Of a DNA stretch of 64,000 nucleotides, positions 1 to 8,332 are shown in pieces. The position numbers and the translations under genes are program-made. How positions within the stretch are numbered: position 1 is the first letter of the stretch; each line of letters opens with the position of its first letter. The DNA is taken from positions 1-64,000 of the forward strand of contig NZ_KQ954247.1 of the NCBI RefSeq assembly GCF_001519075.1. Direction: 5' to 3'. The notes under the pieces were generated by a model, which saw nothing but the letters and a program-made list of their open reading frames with translations, was not told the DNA's origin and did not search any database. This stretch comes from Novosphingobium fuchskuhlense (GTDB taxonomy: Bacteria > Pseudomonadota > Alphaproteobacteria > Sphingomonadales > Sphingomonadaceae).

Positions 1-333
1 CGGTTCTTCGCAGAGCAGGGTCGAACTGCCGGCCTGGACGAGGACCAGGTAGCGACGGCTGCCGTGTTCGATCAGGGCCACATCGCCGTGCACGCTAATG
101 CGGCGGACTTCTACAACCCGCAGTTCCTGGGGCGCCTTTGCCAGAGGAAGCATCCACTTCGCGAAGTCGTAGCCTCCTGCCCGGTGTCTGATGAGGAGTG
201 CAGCGCAAAATGCGAAAGCACTGCAGACAACGACCGCGATGAATATCCGCAGGACCGGTATCTGGATCGGCTCCGCACCGCCAAGTTTGCTTGCTGAGGC
301 GGCAACTTGCGCGAGGGCTTTAAGAGACATCAT
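1..333 (-). CDS. fliO: Flagellar biosynthesis protein FliO, partial (3' end beyond window)
   Basis: The reading frame opens at two adjacent ATG codons (333 or 330), 5 bases after the fliN stop, and stays open for 111 codons to the left edge, so the C-terminus is missing. It shows a short N-terminal segment, one membrane helix at about residues 31-49 (RIFIAVVVCSAFAFCAALL) and then a cytoplasmic domain with the pattern RRISVHGDVALIEHGSRRYL, which is typical of FliO. FliO assists assembly of the FliP/FliQ/FliR export gate in the inner membrane. Its place after fliM/fliN fits the usual fliM-N-O-P order, so fliP is expected just outside the window. The family call rests on the domain pattern and on position. 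Confidence 0.8.
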   Translation of the reverse strand, partial: MMSLKALAQVAASASKLGGAEPIQIPVLRIFIAVVVCSAFAFCAALLIRHRAGGYDFAKWMLPLAKAPQELRVVEVRRISVHGDVALIEHGSRRYLVLVQAGSSTLLCEEP

Positions 334-338
334 CCCTG

Positions 339-617
339 TCAGGACACGATCTCTGTAAGCCGGACACCGAAATTGTCGCCGACGGCGACCACTTCGCCTC
401 GAGCGATAACTTGACCGTTCAGCCGCAATTCGATGGCCTGATTGAGCTGGGTCGCCAATGCCAGGGCGTCGCCTTGTCTCAAGCGCTTGAGCTCGGCGAT
501 CGTGATCTTCGCCCGTCCGACAAAAGCCTCCAGCTCAACTTGCACCCCGTCGAGGACTGTATCGGACAGCACGCCAGACTTTTGCGCGGACGTTGAAGCT
601 TTCACATTATCGACCAC
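339..617 (-). CDS. fliN: Flagellar switch/C-ring protein FliN
   Basis: A SpoA (FliN/SctQ C-terminal) domain fills most of the protein: VELEAFVGRAKITIAEL, then LRQGDALAL and LNGQVIARGEVVAVGDNFGVRLTEI. FliN forms the base of the C-ring and docks the FliH-FliI export ATPase. The frame is open upstream to a TTG at 671, overlapping the fliM-like gene by 38 bases. I prefer GTG at 617, because an AGG lies 8 bases upstream of it and it avoids the overlap, giving 92 residues. The longer form would be 110 residues. It sits between the FliM-like gene and fliO. Confidence 0.8.
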   Translation of the reverse strand: MVDNVKASTSAQKSGVLSDTVLDGVQVELEAFVGRAKITIAELKRLRQGDALALATQLNQAIELRLNGQVIARGEVVAVGDNFGVRLTEIVS

Positions 618-633
618 TGTCTTGACCTGCCTA

Positions 634-1383
634 TCAAAAAATGAGCGTGAGAGTATTCTGTTCGGCAGCAAGCCGGCAGGACGAATTGGTCACCGCCGAG
701 CCATCGACCACTAGGTCGACACCGGCTGAAACCGCCCGGTCAAGTGTCAAAACATCTCCGAGCGCAAGCGTGCCGAGCTCTGCCACGGACACCTGACAGC
801 CACCAATTCTGGCACCAATCGTCACCTCGGTTTGGGCAAGCGCCTCGCCAAGGCTAGTGAGCTTCCGGGCAGTCTGCGGCGCGGGAGATATCGCCCCCTT
901 GGCCAGACTGATGACGCAACTGGAAGAGAGCGCAATCTTGAGGTTTGGCCCAACCGCGCAGGCATAGTATGCCACCGGGCTTGTTTGCGCCTTCCATTCA
1001 GGTTGCTTGCCCAGCCCGAGCCGACCCTCAATCCGCCCACAAAGGTCTTGGATGCAGGCCTCTACTGCCTGATCGAGCAAGACATGATCCTGAGCTGTCC
1101 GTTCGGTTCCAATTGGCGGAACTCCAAACATGCAGGACTGCAAGCTCGCTCGCAGATCCGCCGATAGCCAGAGCCCAGCCGACGAGTCAGCTGTCCAAAG
1201 GCAAAGTTCATTTTCGCAGATGCCGCTTTCTTGCCAAGGCCCCGGCGCGCCGATCGCGCCGTGCCCCAGCCAGGACGCTGTCCAATCGGCCACCAAGGCA
1301 GCAGGATCGAATATCTCCAGCGCACGCGCGATGGCATTGATTGGCAGCCATGGCCTCCAGACAATACCAGCAGGCGTGCGCAC
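634..1383 (-). CDS. FliM-like / SctQ-like switch protein with C-terminal SpoA domain
   Basis: This 249-residue protein starts with GTG at 1383, just after flgE. Only the C-terminal ~75 residues are clearly recognisable: a SpoA domain with VTIGARIGGCQVSVAEL, LALGDVLTLD and VDLVVDGSAV, followed by a short tail. The N-terminal two thirds are weakly conserved. Canonical FliM is about 330 residues and begins with a CheY-binding peptide (around LSQxEIDALL); none is visible here, so the protein is closer in size and layout to SctQ/YscQ or a reduced FliM. Its place directly before fliN supports the role of C-ring component. Whether it can respond to CheY is doubtful. Confidence 0.65.
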   Translation of the reverse strand: MRTPAGIVWRPWLPINAIARALEIFDPAALVADWTASWLGHGAIGAPGPWQESGICENELCLWTADSSAGLWLSADLRASLQSCMFGVPPIGTERTAQDHVLLDQAVEACIQDLCGRIEGRLGLGKQPEWKAQTSPVAYYACAVGPNLKIALSSSCVISLAKGAISPAPQTARKLTSLGEALAQTEVTIGARIGGCQVSVAELGTLALGDVLTLDRAVSAGVDLVVDGSAVTNSSCRLAAEQNTLTLIF

Positions 1384-1389
1384 AGCTTG

Positions 1390-2532
1390 TTACCCCTGCC
1401 CGCGAATGCCGAAGAGTTGCTGGATCATTTCATTGGAAACGCTGATGATCTGTGACGATGCTTGAAAGCCTCGCTGCACCAGAATGAGATCGGAGAATTC
1501 GGTAGTGAGGTCAACGTTCGATGCCTCGAGCCGCCGGGACTGGATTTTCCCGACCCGAGGATCACCGCTCTGCACGATTGTGCGCTGGCTATCACCGCTG
1601 CTTGTGAACAGGCCGCCGCTGCGCTGCTTGAGCGCCTCGGGATTGCGAAACTCCGCAATGGCGACGTTTCCCACCTGCGATTTCTGCGAGTTGGAATAGC
1701 CGAGCTCGAGCTGCCCATCGGTGTTGACGGTCACGCTCGTCAGCGTGCCGGTCGTGAAGCCATCGCTCGAGGCTGCCCTGAGGGTGGAGACGGTCCCGGA
1801 CGAGAACGAAGTCACACCCGTCAAGTCAAGGTTCACGGTAAAGCCATGAGCTGCATCGGCTATGCTGACCTGCGCCGATTGCGAGTCAATCACGCCATTG
1901 GTGAACGTGATCGGCTTGGTCGCAACTGTCGTTCCGGCCTCGTCCTTGATGGTGACGTTCCAGGGCCCTGCAGCAGACGATTGATCCTTGTCGAAGGTGA
2001 GTTGCCAGGTGTGTTGACCACCAGAAGGATCATAGACCTTGACGTCGCTCACGCTGAAAGTTGTCGCGCTCGAGGAGAGGTTGTCCGCCATCGTGATCTT
2101 GGTTGTCGCCGACGGTTTGCTTGTTCTGACCGCATCGATCGAGACGGCTTGAGCCTTGCCGTTGGCATCAAGAGTGGCGAGGCGGTATTCGGTGCCCGAA
2201 AGCACGACAAAGCCATCTGAATTGACCTCGAAGCTGCCTGTACGGGTGTACACGGTCTCTTCACCGCGTTGGAGCACCAAAAACCCTGTCCCATCTATCG
2301 CAAGATCAAGATCACGGCTGGTTTGACGAAGTTCGCCCTGGGAAAAATTCGTCTGGTCAGTGGCATTCCTGACGCCGTCACCAAAGCCGGCCTCGCCCAT
2401 CACACTTTGAAAGCTCACGTTCGAGCCCTTGAAGCCTTGCGCGTTGAGATTGGCAACATTCCCGCTGATGCGCTGCAGGCCCTGCGAGTAAGCAGACAGA
2501 CCGCTCAAGCCGATGTAGATTGAACTCAACAT
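1390..2532 (-). CDS. flgE: Flagellar hook protein FlgE
   Basis: The N-terminus (SSIYIGLSGLSAYSQGLQRI, then GNVANLNAQGFKGSNVSF) is the rod/hook-family signature, and the C-terminus (LEASNVDLTTEFSDLILVQR, then GFQASSQIISVSNEMIQ) is the matching coiled-coil-forming helix. The middle (about residues 100-260) carries the hook surface domains. At 380 residues it is a normal-sized FlgE. It is exported by the flagellar type III system and polymerises into the hook. ATG at 2532 lies one base after flgD, so the two are co-transcribed and probably translated together. Confidence 0.9.
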   Translation of the reverse strand: MLSSIYIGLSGLSAYSQGLQRISGNVANLNAQGFKGSNVSFQSVMGEAGFGDGVRNATDQTNFSQGELRQTSRDLDLAIDGTGFLVLQRGEETVYTRTGSFEVNSDGFVVLSGTEYRLATLDANGKAQAVSIDAVRTSKPSATTKITMADNLSSSATTFSVSDVKVYDPSGGQHTWQLTFDKDQSSAAGPWNVTIKDEAGTTVATKPITFTNGVIDSQSAQVSIADAAHGFTVNLDLTGVTSFSSGTVSTLRAASSDGFTTGTLTSVTVNTDGQLELGYSNSQKSQVGNVAIAEFRNPEALKQRSGGLFTSSGDSQRTIVQSGDPRVGKIQSRRLEASNVDLTTEFSDLILVQRGFQASSQIISVSNEMIQQLFGIRGQG

Positions 2533-2533
2533 G

Positions 2534-2983
2534 TTACTCTCCTAGCCGAATCTGAGAAATGCTCGATAGTGAAAGCTGGCCGATAGTTTGACCGTCCTTT
2601 GTCTTGATCGTCAGCAGCGGGTCGCCGTTCTGCAGTGTGACGGCCGTTACCGTGCCTGAAATAACCGCATTTCCTGATGGGATATCGATGGTTTTGCCCA
2701 AGAGCCCGGAAGCCTGAAGCGTACTTTGGGCCGACACCAGCGACTGAAGCCGGTCATTCATCGTCTGGCCCTGCTGGATCTGCGAGAATTGAGCGAGCTG
2801 CGAGACGAACTCGAAGTTATCAACGGGCTTCAGCGGATCCTGATACGTGAGCTGCGTCAGAATGATTTTCAGAAGCGATTCAAAGCTCAAACCGAATGCG
2901 TTGGTAGCGGTCGACTGCGTAGTCGGACTGGCCGCGCCAGTGGAACTTGACTGCCCGCTGCTCGTGACAGGTGCTAGCGCCAT
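2534..2983 (-). CDS. flgD: Flagellar hook assembly (cap) protein FlgD, short form
   Basis: The conserved FlgD N-terminal block is present: FESLLKIILTQLTYQDPLKP followed by VDNFEFVSQLAQFSQIQQGQ. A remaining part of about 60 residues holds one beta-rich domain (GLLGKTIDIPSGNAVISGTV). FlgD caps the growing hook and is discarded after hook completion. At 149 residues it is shorter than the usual ~220, lacking most of the Ig-like/tudor C-terminal region. Short FlgD proteins are known in alphaproteobacteria, so this need not be a defect. It overlaps the fliK end by 10 bases. Confidence 0.85.
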   Translation of the reverse strand: MALAPVTSSGQSSSTGAASPTTQSTATNAFGLSFESLLKIILTQLTYQDPLKPVDNFEFVSQLAQFSQIQQGQTMNDRLQSLVSAQSTLQASGLLGKTIDIPSGNAVISGTVTAVTLQNGDPLLTIKTKDGQTIGQLSLSSISQIRLGE

Positions 2984-4371
2984 TGGTCATCTCCCCGCTG
3001 CTCATCGGACGGGGCCTGGCGTCCTCCAATGATGATCTTGCCGGCGACCATGCCGTACCGTGCCAGAACCTGTTTGACCTGCGCGAGCATCTGGGCATCA
3101 CCCTGATCGACCTGCGGTATCCTGATCGTCACATTGACAACCTCGGTCTGGTCCATGCTTGCTGCAACGGCGACCATGCTAGCCGCGTTCGGATTTGCAA
3201 TCGAAAATCTTCGGCCAGTCGAGGTGGTCTCGGAGATGGCACTGCGGGTCGATGCAGGACGCCTGCCATCTGTCACGTTCGGCAAAGCCGAATTCGTGTC
3301 CGTGCGCCGTGGGGCCATTTCGAATGCCGTTGATGGTCCCCAGCGCGTGGTACGCGGGCTTGGGTCATTGCCAACAGGATCGGAACTGATGGTCTCGCGA
3401 GAATTGGATTGAACCTCGGCATTCGGCAGGCTGATCGTGCTCGGCGCGACGCCAACCGTTTTGGCATGCGTATCCTCGCCTCCCAAGAAGGACGGAGAGG
3501 CTCGGCGGCTCGCTTCGGCTCGGTCAAGCGAGACCTCGCCAAACTGATTGCGTGAACCCGAAGCCTGCCGAGGTGATCCCGGGAGTTTCTCCGCCTCCGC
3601 GCTTGGGAACTGCCTGACCAGCGCGGGTGAAGCGGAAACTTGCTGAAAATGCGGCTGACCCTGCAGGGATTGAACGGGACTACCTGCTTCCACCTTAGCG
3701 GAATGCGGAAGTACATTGGGCCCCAGACTATTGTCTGCCGCGGGCGCAAACCCGACCGGCCGCGGGACCATCGGGGCGGCGTCGGCCGCATTGGCAATCT
3801 CAGGCAGCGTCTCCCCTGAATTGCTCAGCGATGGAGCGGTGACCGGAAGGCCCCGATCGTGGAGCAATCCAAGCGCAGCAAATCGGAGTGTGTGCGCGGG
3901 GAACGCTGCCTTTGAGACATTCACGATCTGGTCGATGTTGACCGCCGAGGTCGGCGCAACCTCTCCCAGGTCTATTGCAGGGCTTATCGCTGCGGCTGCC
4001 GGTAAGTCAGCGACGACCTCGATAGGCATTGAGGAGCCAGGGCCGGCGCCCAAACCGACCTGCACGTTGGCAAGCACCTCGGTACCTGCCACAAAATTGG
4101 CAGAAGTTTGTCCGAGTAGACTGATGTCACCCGCGTCCGATTCTGCTGGACGGAATTGTTCCGGGAATTGCGGATCGAAGTGCGCGGCCATTTCTTCAAT
4201 TGGGCGCTTCACTGGAGCAAAGCGCGGTTGGAGCGGCCCTTTCGTCGCCATCGCACCCAAGATCTGAGCGAAATCCTGCTCAGGACCGGCAGCACCGCGT
4301 TCAGATGCCGTGATGTGCGAGGCGGGCACACCGCAATGCATGCTGTCGCTGGGGTGCGTGGGCGCGATCAT
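2974..4371 (-). CDS. fliK: Flagellar hook-length control protein FliK
   Basis: The 465-residue protein is mostly low-complexity, rich in Ala/Pro/Ser/Thr and poorly ordered, with a short conserved C-terminus (TIRIPQVDQGDAQMLAQVKQ...). That layout, plus the position between the FliJ-like gene and flgD, is typical of FliK, the secreted ruler that stops hook growth and switches export specificity through FlhB. The canonical C-terminal Flg_hook domain is only weakly visible, so the assignment rests partly on context. Start ATG 4371 overlaps the fliJ stop by 4 bases. Confidence 0.65.
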   Translation of the reverse strand: MIAPTHPSDSMHCGVPASHITASERGAAGPEQDFAQILGAMATKGPLQPRFAPVKRPIEEMAAHFDPQFPEQFRPAESDAGDISLLGQTSANFVAGTEVLANVQVGLGAGPGSSMPIEVVADLPAAAAISPAIDLGEVAPTSAVNIDQIVNVSKAAFPAHTLRFAALGLLHDRGLPVTAPSLSNSGETLPEIANAADAAPMVPRPVGFAPAADNSLGPNVLPHSAKVEAGSPVQSLQGQPHFQQVSASPALVRQFPSAEAEKLPGSPRQASGSRNQFGEVSLDRAEASRRASPSFLGGEDTHAKTVGVAPSTISLPNAEVQSNSRETISSDPVGNDPSPRTTRWGPSTAFEMAPRRTDTNSALPNVTDGRRPASTRSAISETTSTGRRFSIANPNAASMVAVAASMDQTEVVNVTIRIPQVDQGDAQMLAQVKQVLARYGMVAGKIIIGGRQAPSDEQRGDDQWR

Positions 4372-4817
4372 CTAGCCCCCCAACGCAAGGTGACACGGTC
4401 GGCCATCTCGCCCAAACGAAGCTCCTCGCGGCGCCGCTCTCGCACCTTTCGCGCGCCTTGCAAAAGCGTTTTGCCAGCTTCATCTTCCGCCAGCGCCCGC
4501 TGCCATTGCTCTTCGCAGGCCGCCGAAGCAGCAACGCTGCGTTGATGCTCTCTTCGCATTTCCTGAACGCGTGCATCCTTTGCGAGAAGGTCCGCAGCCA
4601 ACATCAGTCCAAATCCTGGATCGAAGAAGGAGCTGGTCAGATGCGCAGACCAGACAGAGGCTGCTGCCTCGCCAAGCTCATCGGCCAAGCGCAGAGCCTC
4701 AATGCGCTCGTCCAGCTCTGCAGCTGCAGCTTGAGCGTCATCCGCAGCCTTTTGCACCAGTATCGCCCTCAATTCGGCGACGACGGTAAGGTCGGAGACG
4801 TGCTGACCGTCAGACAC
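4368..4817 (-). CDS. fliJ: FliJ-like flagellar export coiled-coil protein
   Basis: The 149 residues are almost entirely helical and charged, with heptad-like stretches (AAAELDERIEALRLADELGE; KVRERRREELRLGEMADRV). No catalytic motif is seen. Length, coiled-coil character and position immediately after fliI match FliJ, which penetrates the FliI ring and couples the ATPase to FlhA. Sequence conservation in FliJ is low, so the name depends on context. Start ATG 4817 overlaps fliI by 8 bases. Confidence 0.7.
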   Translation of the reverse strand: MSDGQHVSDLTVVAELRAILVQKAADDAQAAAAELDERIEALRLADELGEAAASVWSAHLTSSFFDPGFGLMLAADLLAKDARVQEMRREHQRSVAASAACEEQWQRALAEDEAGKTLLQGARKVRERRREELRLGEMADRVTLRWGAR

Positions 4818-6120
4818 GAGAGCCTCCGCGCTGGAGTGCGGCAGTTAGCTGCTTTCTTGTCGCGGCGAGCGAGCATCGCTCCGCGCTCGGCTGCGCGAGA
4901 AATTTCATCAATCCATCCCGGACCCTCAAGGAATGATCAATCTGCTGGCTCGCGCCTGCCCGGTAAAGGCCGCTTTCGATCAGCACACGGTTTTCCTCAT
5001 ATGTTGCAAGAACTTCCATGGCATCGCGGGCGTCTCCCGCCTGGCCGCTGTCCATCAGTCGTTCTGCCTGACGGCTTACACTGCGGACCACGTCTATGGC
5101 CGGAAAATGTCTTTTGTCGGCGAGGCGGCGCGATAGAATGATGTGTCCGTCCAGAAGGGACTTCATGATTTCGACGATTGGATCATCGACGTCATCGGTT
5201 TCGCTGAGCACCGTCATGACCGCAGTGATCGCACCTTCGCCATCGATGGCGCCGCAACGTTCAACGAGTTCTGGCAAGGCGGCAAACACATTTGGCGTAT
5301 AGGCCCTGATCGTTGGCGGAGCGCCGGCTGCGAGACCAACTTCCCTGAGAGCCATCGCATAGCGCGTAACCGAGTCGATCACGAACAGCACATGCTCACC
5401 GCACGCGCGCCAATGGCAGGCGATGGCCAAAGCCTGCTCCACCGCCCGCACTCGCATGACCGCGCTTTCGTCCGATGTAGACGCGACCAAAGTCAAACGC
5501 TCTCGATCCTGATCGGCAGCGTCCCAGAGACCGGAAACCTCCCGTCCGCGCTCTCCTACGAGACAGACTACAATCCGGTCAGCATGCACCTGCCGGATGA
5601 TCTGATCGATCAGACTGGTCTTGCCAACTCCGCTTGCGGCGAACACCCCGATGCGTTGCCCCTCGCCAAGTGTCAGGAGGCCGTCAATCGCGCGGATCCC
5701 CGTCTCGATCATCTGAACAGGTCCACGCCGTCTCAGCATACTGGCGGACGGCAACGCCGAGCGTTCAGTCCCGGTAACCGGCAGTCCACCGTCAATCGGG
5801 CGCCCCAACGCGTCGATCGCTCGTCCAGCAAAGCCGCTGCCTTTTCTGAGGGAAGCCCCGAACGTCGATGCCGTTACCCTGTCACCAGGTCTTGGCCGAA
5901 GCCTGTCCTCGAGGGTCATGAGGCTGATCCCGTCGCGATTTGCCGCAACAATCTTTGCGTAAGCGACCGCCTCTGTGTTCTGACTCTCGATAACACAGAT
6001 GTCGCCAATCGCCCCGATTGGCCCGCTGGCTTCGATCGCTGGACCATTCACCCCGACGACATGCCCGAACGGCAGCCGGGTTTGCGTGTCCTCAAGCATC
6101 AGAAGGTACGGATGCTTCAC
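4810..6120 (-). CDS. fliI: Flagellum-specific ATPase FliI
   Basis: This is a 436-residue F1-beta-like ATPase. The Walker A motif is ASGVGKTS at about residues 162-169, and a Walker B strand follows (HVLFVIDSVTRYAMALREVG at ~244-263). The family region QRIGVFAASGVGKTSLIDQ and the C-terminal helical domain (IDHSLRVRDGLMKFLAQ) are intact. FliI energises export of rod, hook and filament subunits at the cytoplasmic face of the gate. It overlaps fliH upstream by 4 bases and the FliJ-like gene downstream by 8, as in the standard fliH-I-J block. Confidence 0.93.
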   Translation of the reverse strand: MKHPYLLMLEDTQTRLPFGHVVGVNGPAIEASGPIGAIGDICVIESQNTEAVAYAKIVAANRDGISLMTLEDRLRPRPGDRVTASTFGASLRKGSGFAGRAIDALGRPIDGGLPVTGTERSALPSASMLRRRGPVQMIETGIRAIDGLLTLGEGQRIGVFAASGVGKTSLIDQIIRQVHADRIVVCLVGERGREVSGLWDAADQDRERLTLVASTSDESAVMRVRAVEQALAIACHWRACGEHVLFVIDSVTRYAMALREVGLAAGAPPTIRAYTPNVFAALPELVERCGAIDGEGAITAVMTVLSETDDVDDPIVEIMKSLLDGHIILSRRLADKRHFPAIDVVRSVSRQAERLMDSGQAGDARDAMEVLATYEENRVLIESGLYRAGASQQIDHSLRVRDGLMKFLAQPSAERCSLAATRKQLTAALQRGGSRV

Positions 6121-6761
6121 TGGGCCCGCTCCCCGAGCATGGCCTGAAAGGCCTTCTCCAACTCACGCCACTGGCTAAGCGGAGCAAGATTTATGCTCCC
6201 CACATGTGCGTCGATCATACAGCTACCGCTAGCCAAGGAGCGATCTGCAGTCACATGTTCGGCAAACTCGCCCAGAGCATCACGCAGCCCTTCCTCGCCG
6301 ATATCAGCAAAGTCTGCAGCGCTGATCCTGATTGTGACGCGCGCCAGCGCGGACTGTTCGCCCAACCAATTCCGGATGACCGAGATGACTTGCTCTGAGC
6401 GCTGATCGGCATCGTCAAATATCTTTGCCAGAGCCCTCCGGACCATGGCGGCTGCCAACTGATCAAGGTCGCCCATGCGCTCCTCGAAGCTACTGTGCGC
6501 CTGCGACAAGGCATCGCTAAGTTTCTCGGCACGCGCCTCCGCTTCCTTGCGTCCAGCTGCTTCGCCATCCAGACTGGCTTGACGAATGTCCGCCACCCGG
6601 CGCCGCTCTTGCTGGGCCAGTTCGCGTTCAAGTTCCGCAATTCTGGCCGATAGCCGCAGCTTTTCGTCATCCGGTTGCGCTGATCGAGAGGCAGTTTCAG
6701 CGCTCTGCGGCAATGGAAAGGCAAGGCTGGACGCAGCATCACCGCGCAAGATCCTGGTCAT
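6117..6761 (-). CDS. fliH: FliH-like flagellar export regulator
   Basis: This 214-residue protein has a long charged coiled coil at about residues 28-100 (LRLSARIAELERELAQQERR, then REEAEARAEKLSDAL-like sequence) and a compact C-terminal domain (ERMGDLDQLAAAMVRRALAK; VTIRISAADFADI). This is the FliH/SctL layout. FliH dimers hold FliI and tether it to FliN. I chose the ATG at 6761, which overlaps the preceding stop (TGATG arrangement), rather than the longer frame starting at 6926, because the extra upstream residues lie antisense-like within the neighbouring gene's frame. Confidence 0.8.
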   Translation of the reverse strand: MTRILRGDAASSLAFPLPQSAETASRSAQPDDEKLRLSARIAELERELAQQERRRVADIRQASLDGEAAGRKEAEARAEKLSDALSQAHSSFEERMGDLDQLAAAMVRRALAKIFDDADQRSEQVISVIRNWLGEQSALARVTIRISAADFADIGEEGLRDALGEFAEHVTADRSLASGSCMIDAHVGSINLAPLSQWRELEKAFQAMLGERAQ

Positions 6762-7093
6762 GCCGGGCTCTGCCTGGACAGAGAGCTGAGCATTTGGGCA
6801 CCGCCCAAAAGGCTGCGCAATGCCGGTGTCTCGGCCGCGGTCGCACCAATACCACCGGCGACCAAAGCAGTCCGTGCGGCATGCGTAACCAGCCCGTTGT
6901 TGCCATCCAGGATGTCCTGCATCCACAGGCTATGGCTGCCGTCAATGGGCAGCGCTTGCCCCTTGGTGCGGCGCAGGGAAGCCAAAACAACACTGCGTTC
7001 TGCCTCATCGAGAAGATTCAGCACGGCGTCGAGATCATGGTCTGGCAGAGATTCCAGTTCTGAAATAATTTCCGTCGGCAGATCATTCGCCAT
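6758..7093 (-). CDS. Unknown 111-residue protein in the fliG position
   Basis: The gene lies exactly between fliF and fliH, where fliG is normally found, overlapping both (11 bases with fliF, 4 with fliH). FliG is about 330 residues; this protein has only 111. Its first 45 residues (DLPTEIISELESLPDHDLDA, then VLNLLDEAERSVVLASLRR) are helical and recall the short helical repeats of FliG/MgtE-N domains. The rest (HSLWMQDILDGNNGLVTHAA...) is unfamiliar. No charged torque helix of FliG is seen. It may be a minimal FliG substitute linking FliF to the FliM-like ring, or an unrelated accessory protein. The function is not established from sequence. Confidence 0.6.
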   Translation of the reverse strand: MANDLPTEIISELESLPDHDLDAVLNLLDEAERSVVLASLRRTKGQALPIDGSHSLWMQDILDGNNGLVTHAARTALVAGGIGATAAETPALRSLLGGAQMLSSLSRQSPA

Positions 7094-8327
7094 AGCGAGC
7101 CTCCCCGTTTGGGCTGAGCGCTGTGCGGATGCGCGCCGCGAGATCGGCGTGATACGATGCTGGAAGCGTGCCCGTGCGCCGGCGCGTACCCAGAAAAATC
7201 CAGTAGGCCACGAAACCGCAAAGACCAATCAACGCCCCGCCAACGAGCAGCAACGGGCTTAACGCAGAGGGGTCCGCGCGCGCTTGCGCCTCGCCCGGCT
7301 TCACTGGGGGTGCGATGGGCTCGGGCAGTGCGGTCGGCATTGCGCCAGTTGGCAGCGTGCCGGTTTCAAAGGCGATGAGGTCACCATTTGACGGCTTGTA
7401 TCCGATAGCGACCCTGGCAATTTCCTCGATCCGCGCCTGCTGGTCCGGTTCGAGCGGATACGGTGTGAGGAGTGTGGTGCGCACACCAAAGGTACGCTTG
7501 ACCTCGCCTTGTGCCGCAGGATCGGAGGGCTGGGGATTGGAAGTGGATTGCAGGGCAAGGACTTTCACGTCGAAGCGTAGCTCCGGGATTGCCGTTTGCA
7601 GTGCTCCGCGAAGTCGAGCCCTCAAAAGGTGTTGCACCGCGCGGCGCTCTTCGGTTTCCGGTGACGCAATTGCATCTGGATCATCGTTGGCTGATCCGCT
7701 CAGAAGACTGCCGCTCTCGTCGACTACCGTCACGGCACCAGCCTCAAGATCCGGTACAGCCGAAGCGACCAGGTGCTGAAGGCTCGCGACCCGCATGGGA
7801 TCGAGAGGCGTGTCAGAGCGCGTGCCAATCTGGACAGAGGCCTTGGCTTCGCTTCGGACAGAACGGAACAAGGATTTTTCCGGCAGGGCAAGATGAACGC
7901 GCGCGGTCTCTATCCCGTCGATCGACAGGATCGTTCTTTCGAGTTCGCCCTGCAGGGCCCGCTGGTAGTTTATCTTTTGCGCAAAGTCGGTGAGGCCCAT
8001 GTCAGATTTGTTGAACAACTCGAATCCGGTCGTTGTGCCGGGGCTGACATCGGATCCGGCGATCGCCAGGCGCGCTTCACCAACCTTGTCGCTCGGCACT
8101 TCAATGGCTGAGCCGTCCGGCACCAGTCGGAAAGCTATGCTCTTTGAAGACAGGACTTTTGCAATAGACGCAGTTTGCTGCGCGCGAAGCGCAGTAAATA
8201 CGGGTACATAGTCCGCGCGAAGGAAAAAGTAGTAGCCGCCTGCCAGCGCCGCAAAAATCGGTAAGAATGCCAAAATGATGATACGAACCGAGATGCGGTT
8301 CACCAGACCCGGTTGAGCATCGCTCAT
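7083..8327 (-). CDS. fliF: Flagellar MS-ring protein FliF, shortened
   Basis: Membrane helices lie at about residues 15-35 and 357-380, enclosing ring-building motifs: the first at ~38-95 (LSSKSIAFRLVPDGSAIEVP), a second at ~115-205 (YQRALQGELERTILSIDGIE), and a third at ~227-322. FliF forms the MS-ring around the export gate. At 414 residues it is well below the usual ~550. The long insertion that makes the beta-collar in the third motif is missing, and the cytoplasmic tail after the second helix is only 34 residues. The C-terminal FliG-binding helices are therefore not evident. This agrees with the absence of a normal fliG. Confidence 0.88.
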   Translation of the reverse strand: MSDAQPGLVNRISVRIIILAFLPIFAALAGGYYFFLRADYVPVFTALRAQQTASIAKVLSSKSIAFRLVPDGSAIEVPSDKVGEARLAIAGSDVSPGTTTGFELFNKSDMGLTDFAQKINYQRALQGELERTILSIDGIETARVHLALPEKSLFRSVRSEAKASVQIGTRSDTPLDPMRVASLQHLVASAVPDLEAGAVTVVDESGSLLSGSANDDPDAIASPETEERRAVQHLLRARLRGALQTAIPELRFDVKVLALQSTSNPQPSDPAAQGEVKRTFGVRTTLLTPYPLEPDQQARIEEIARVAIGYKPSNGDLIAFETGTLPTGAMPTALPEPIAPPVKPGEAQARADPSALSPLLLVGGALIGLCGFVAYWIFLGTRRRTGTLPASYHADLAARIRTALSPNGEARYGE

Positions 8328-8332
8328 CGCCG

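Noticed and set aside
618..671. Longer FliN start at TTG 671
   Set aside because: It overlaps the FliM-like gene by 38 bases and lacks a ribosome site; GTG 617 has AGG at the right spacing.
6762..6926. Longer FliH start at 6926
   Set aside because: The extra residues lie within the neighbouring gene and are Cys/Trp/Arg-rich, unlike FliH.
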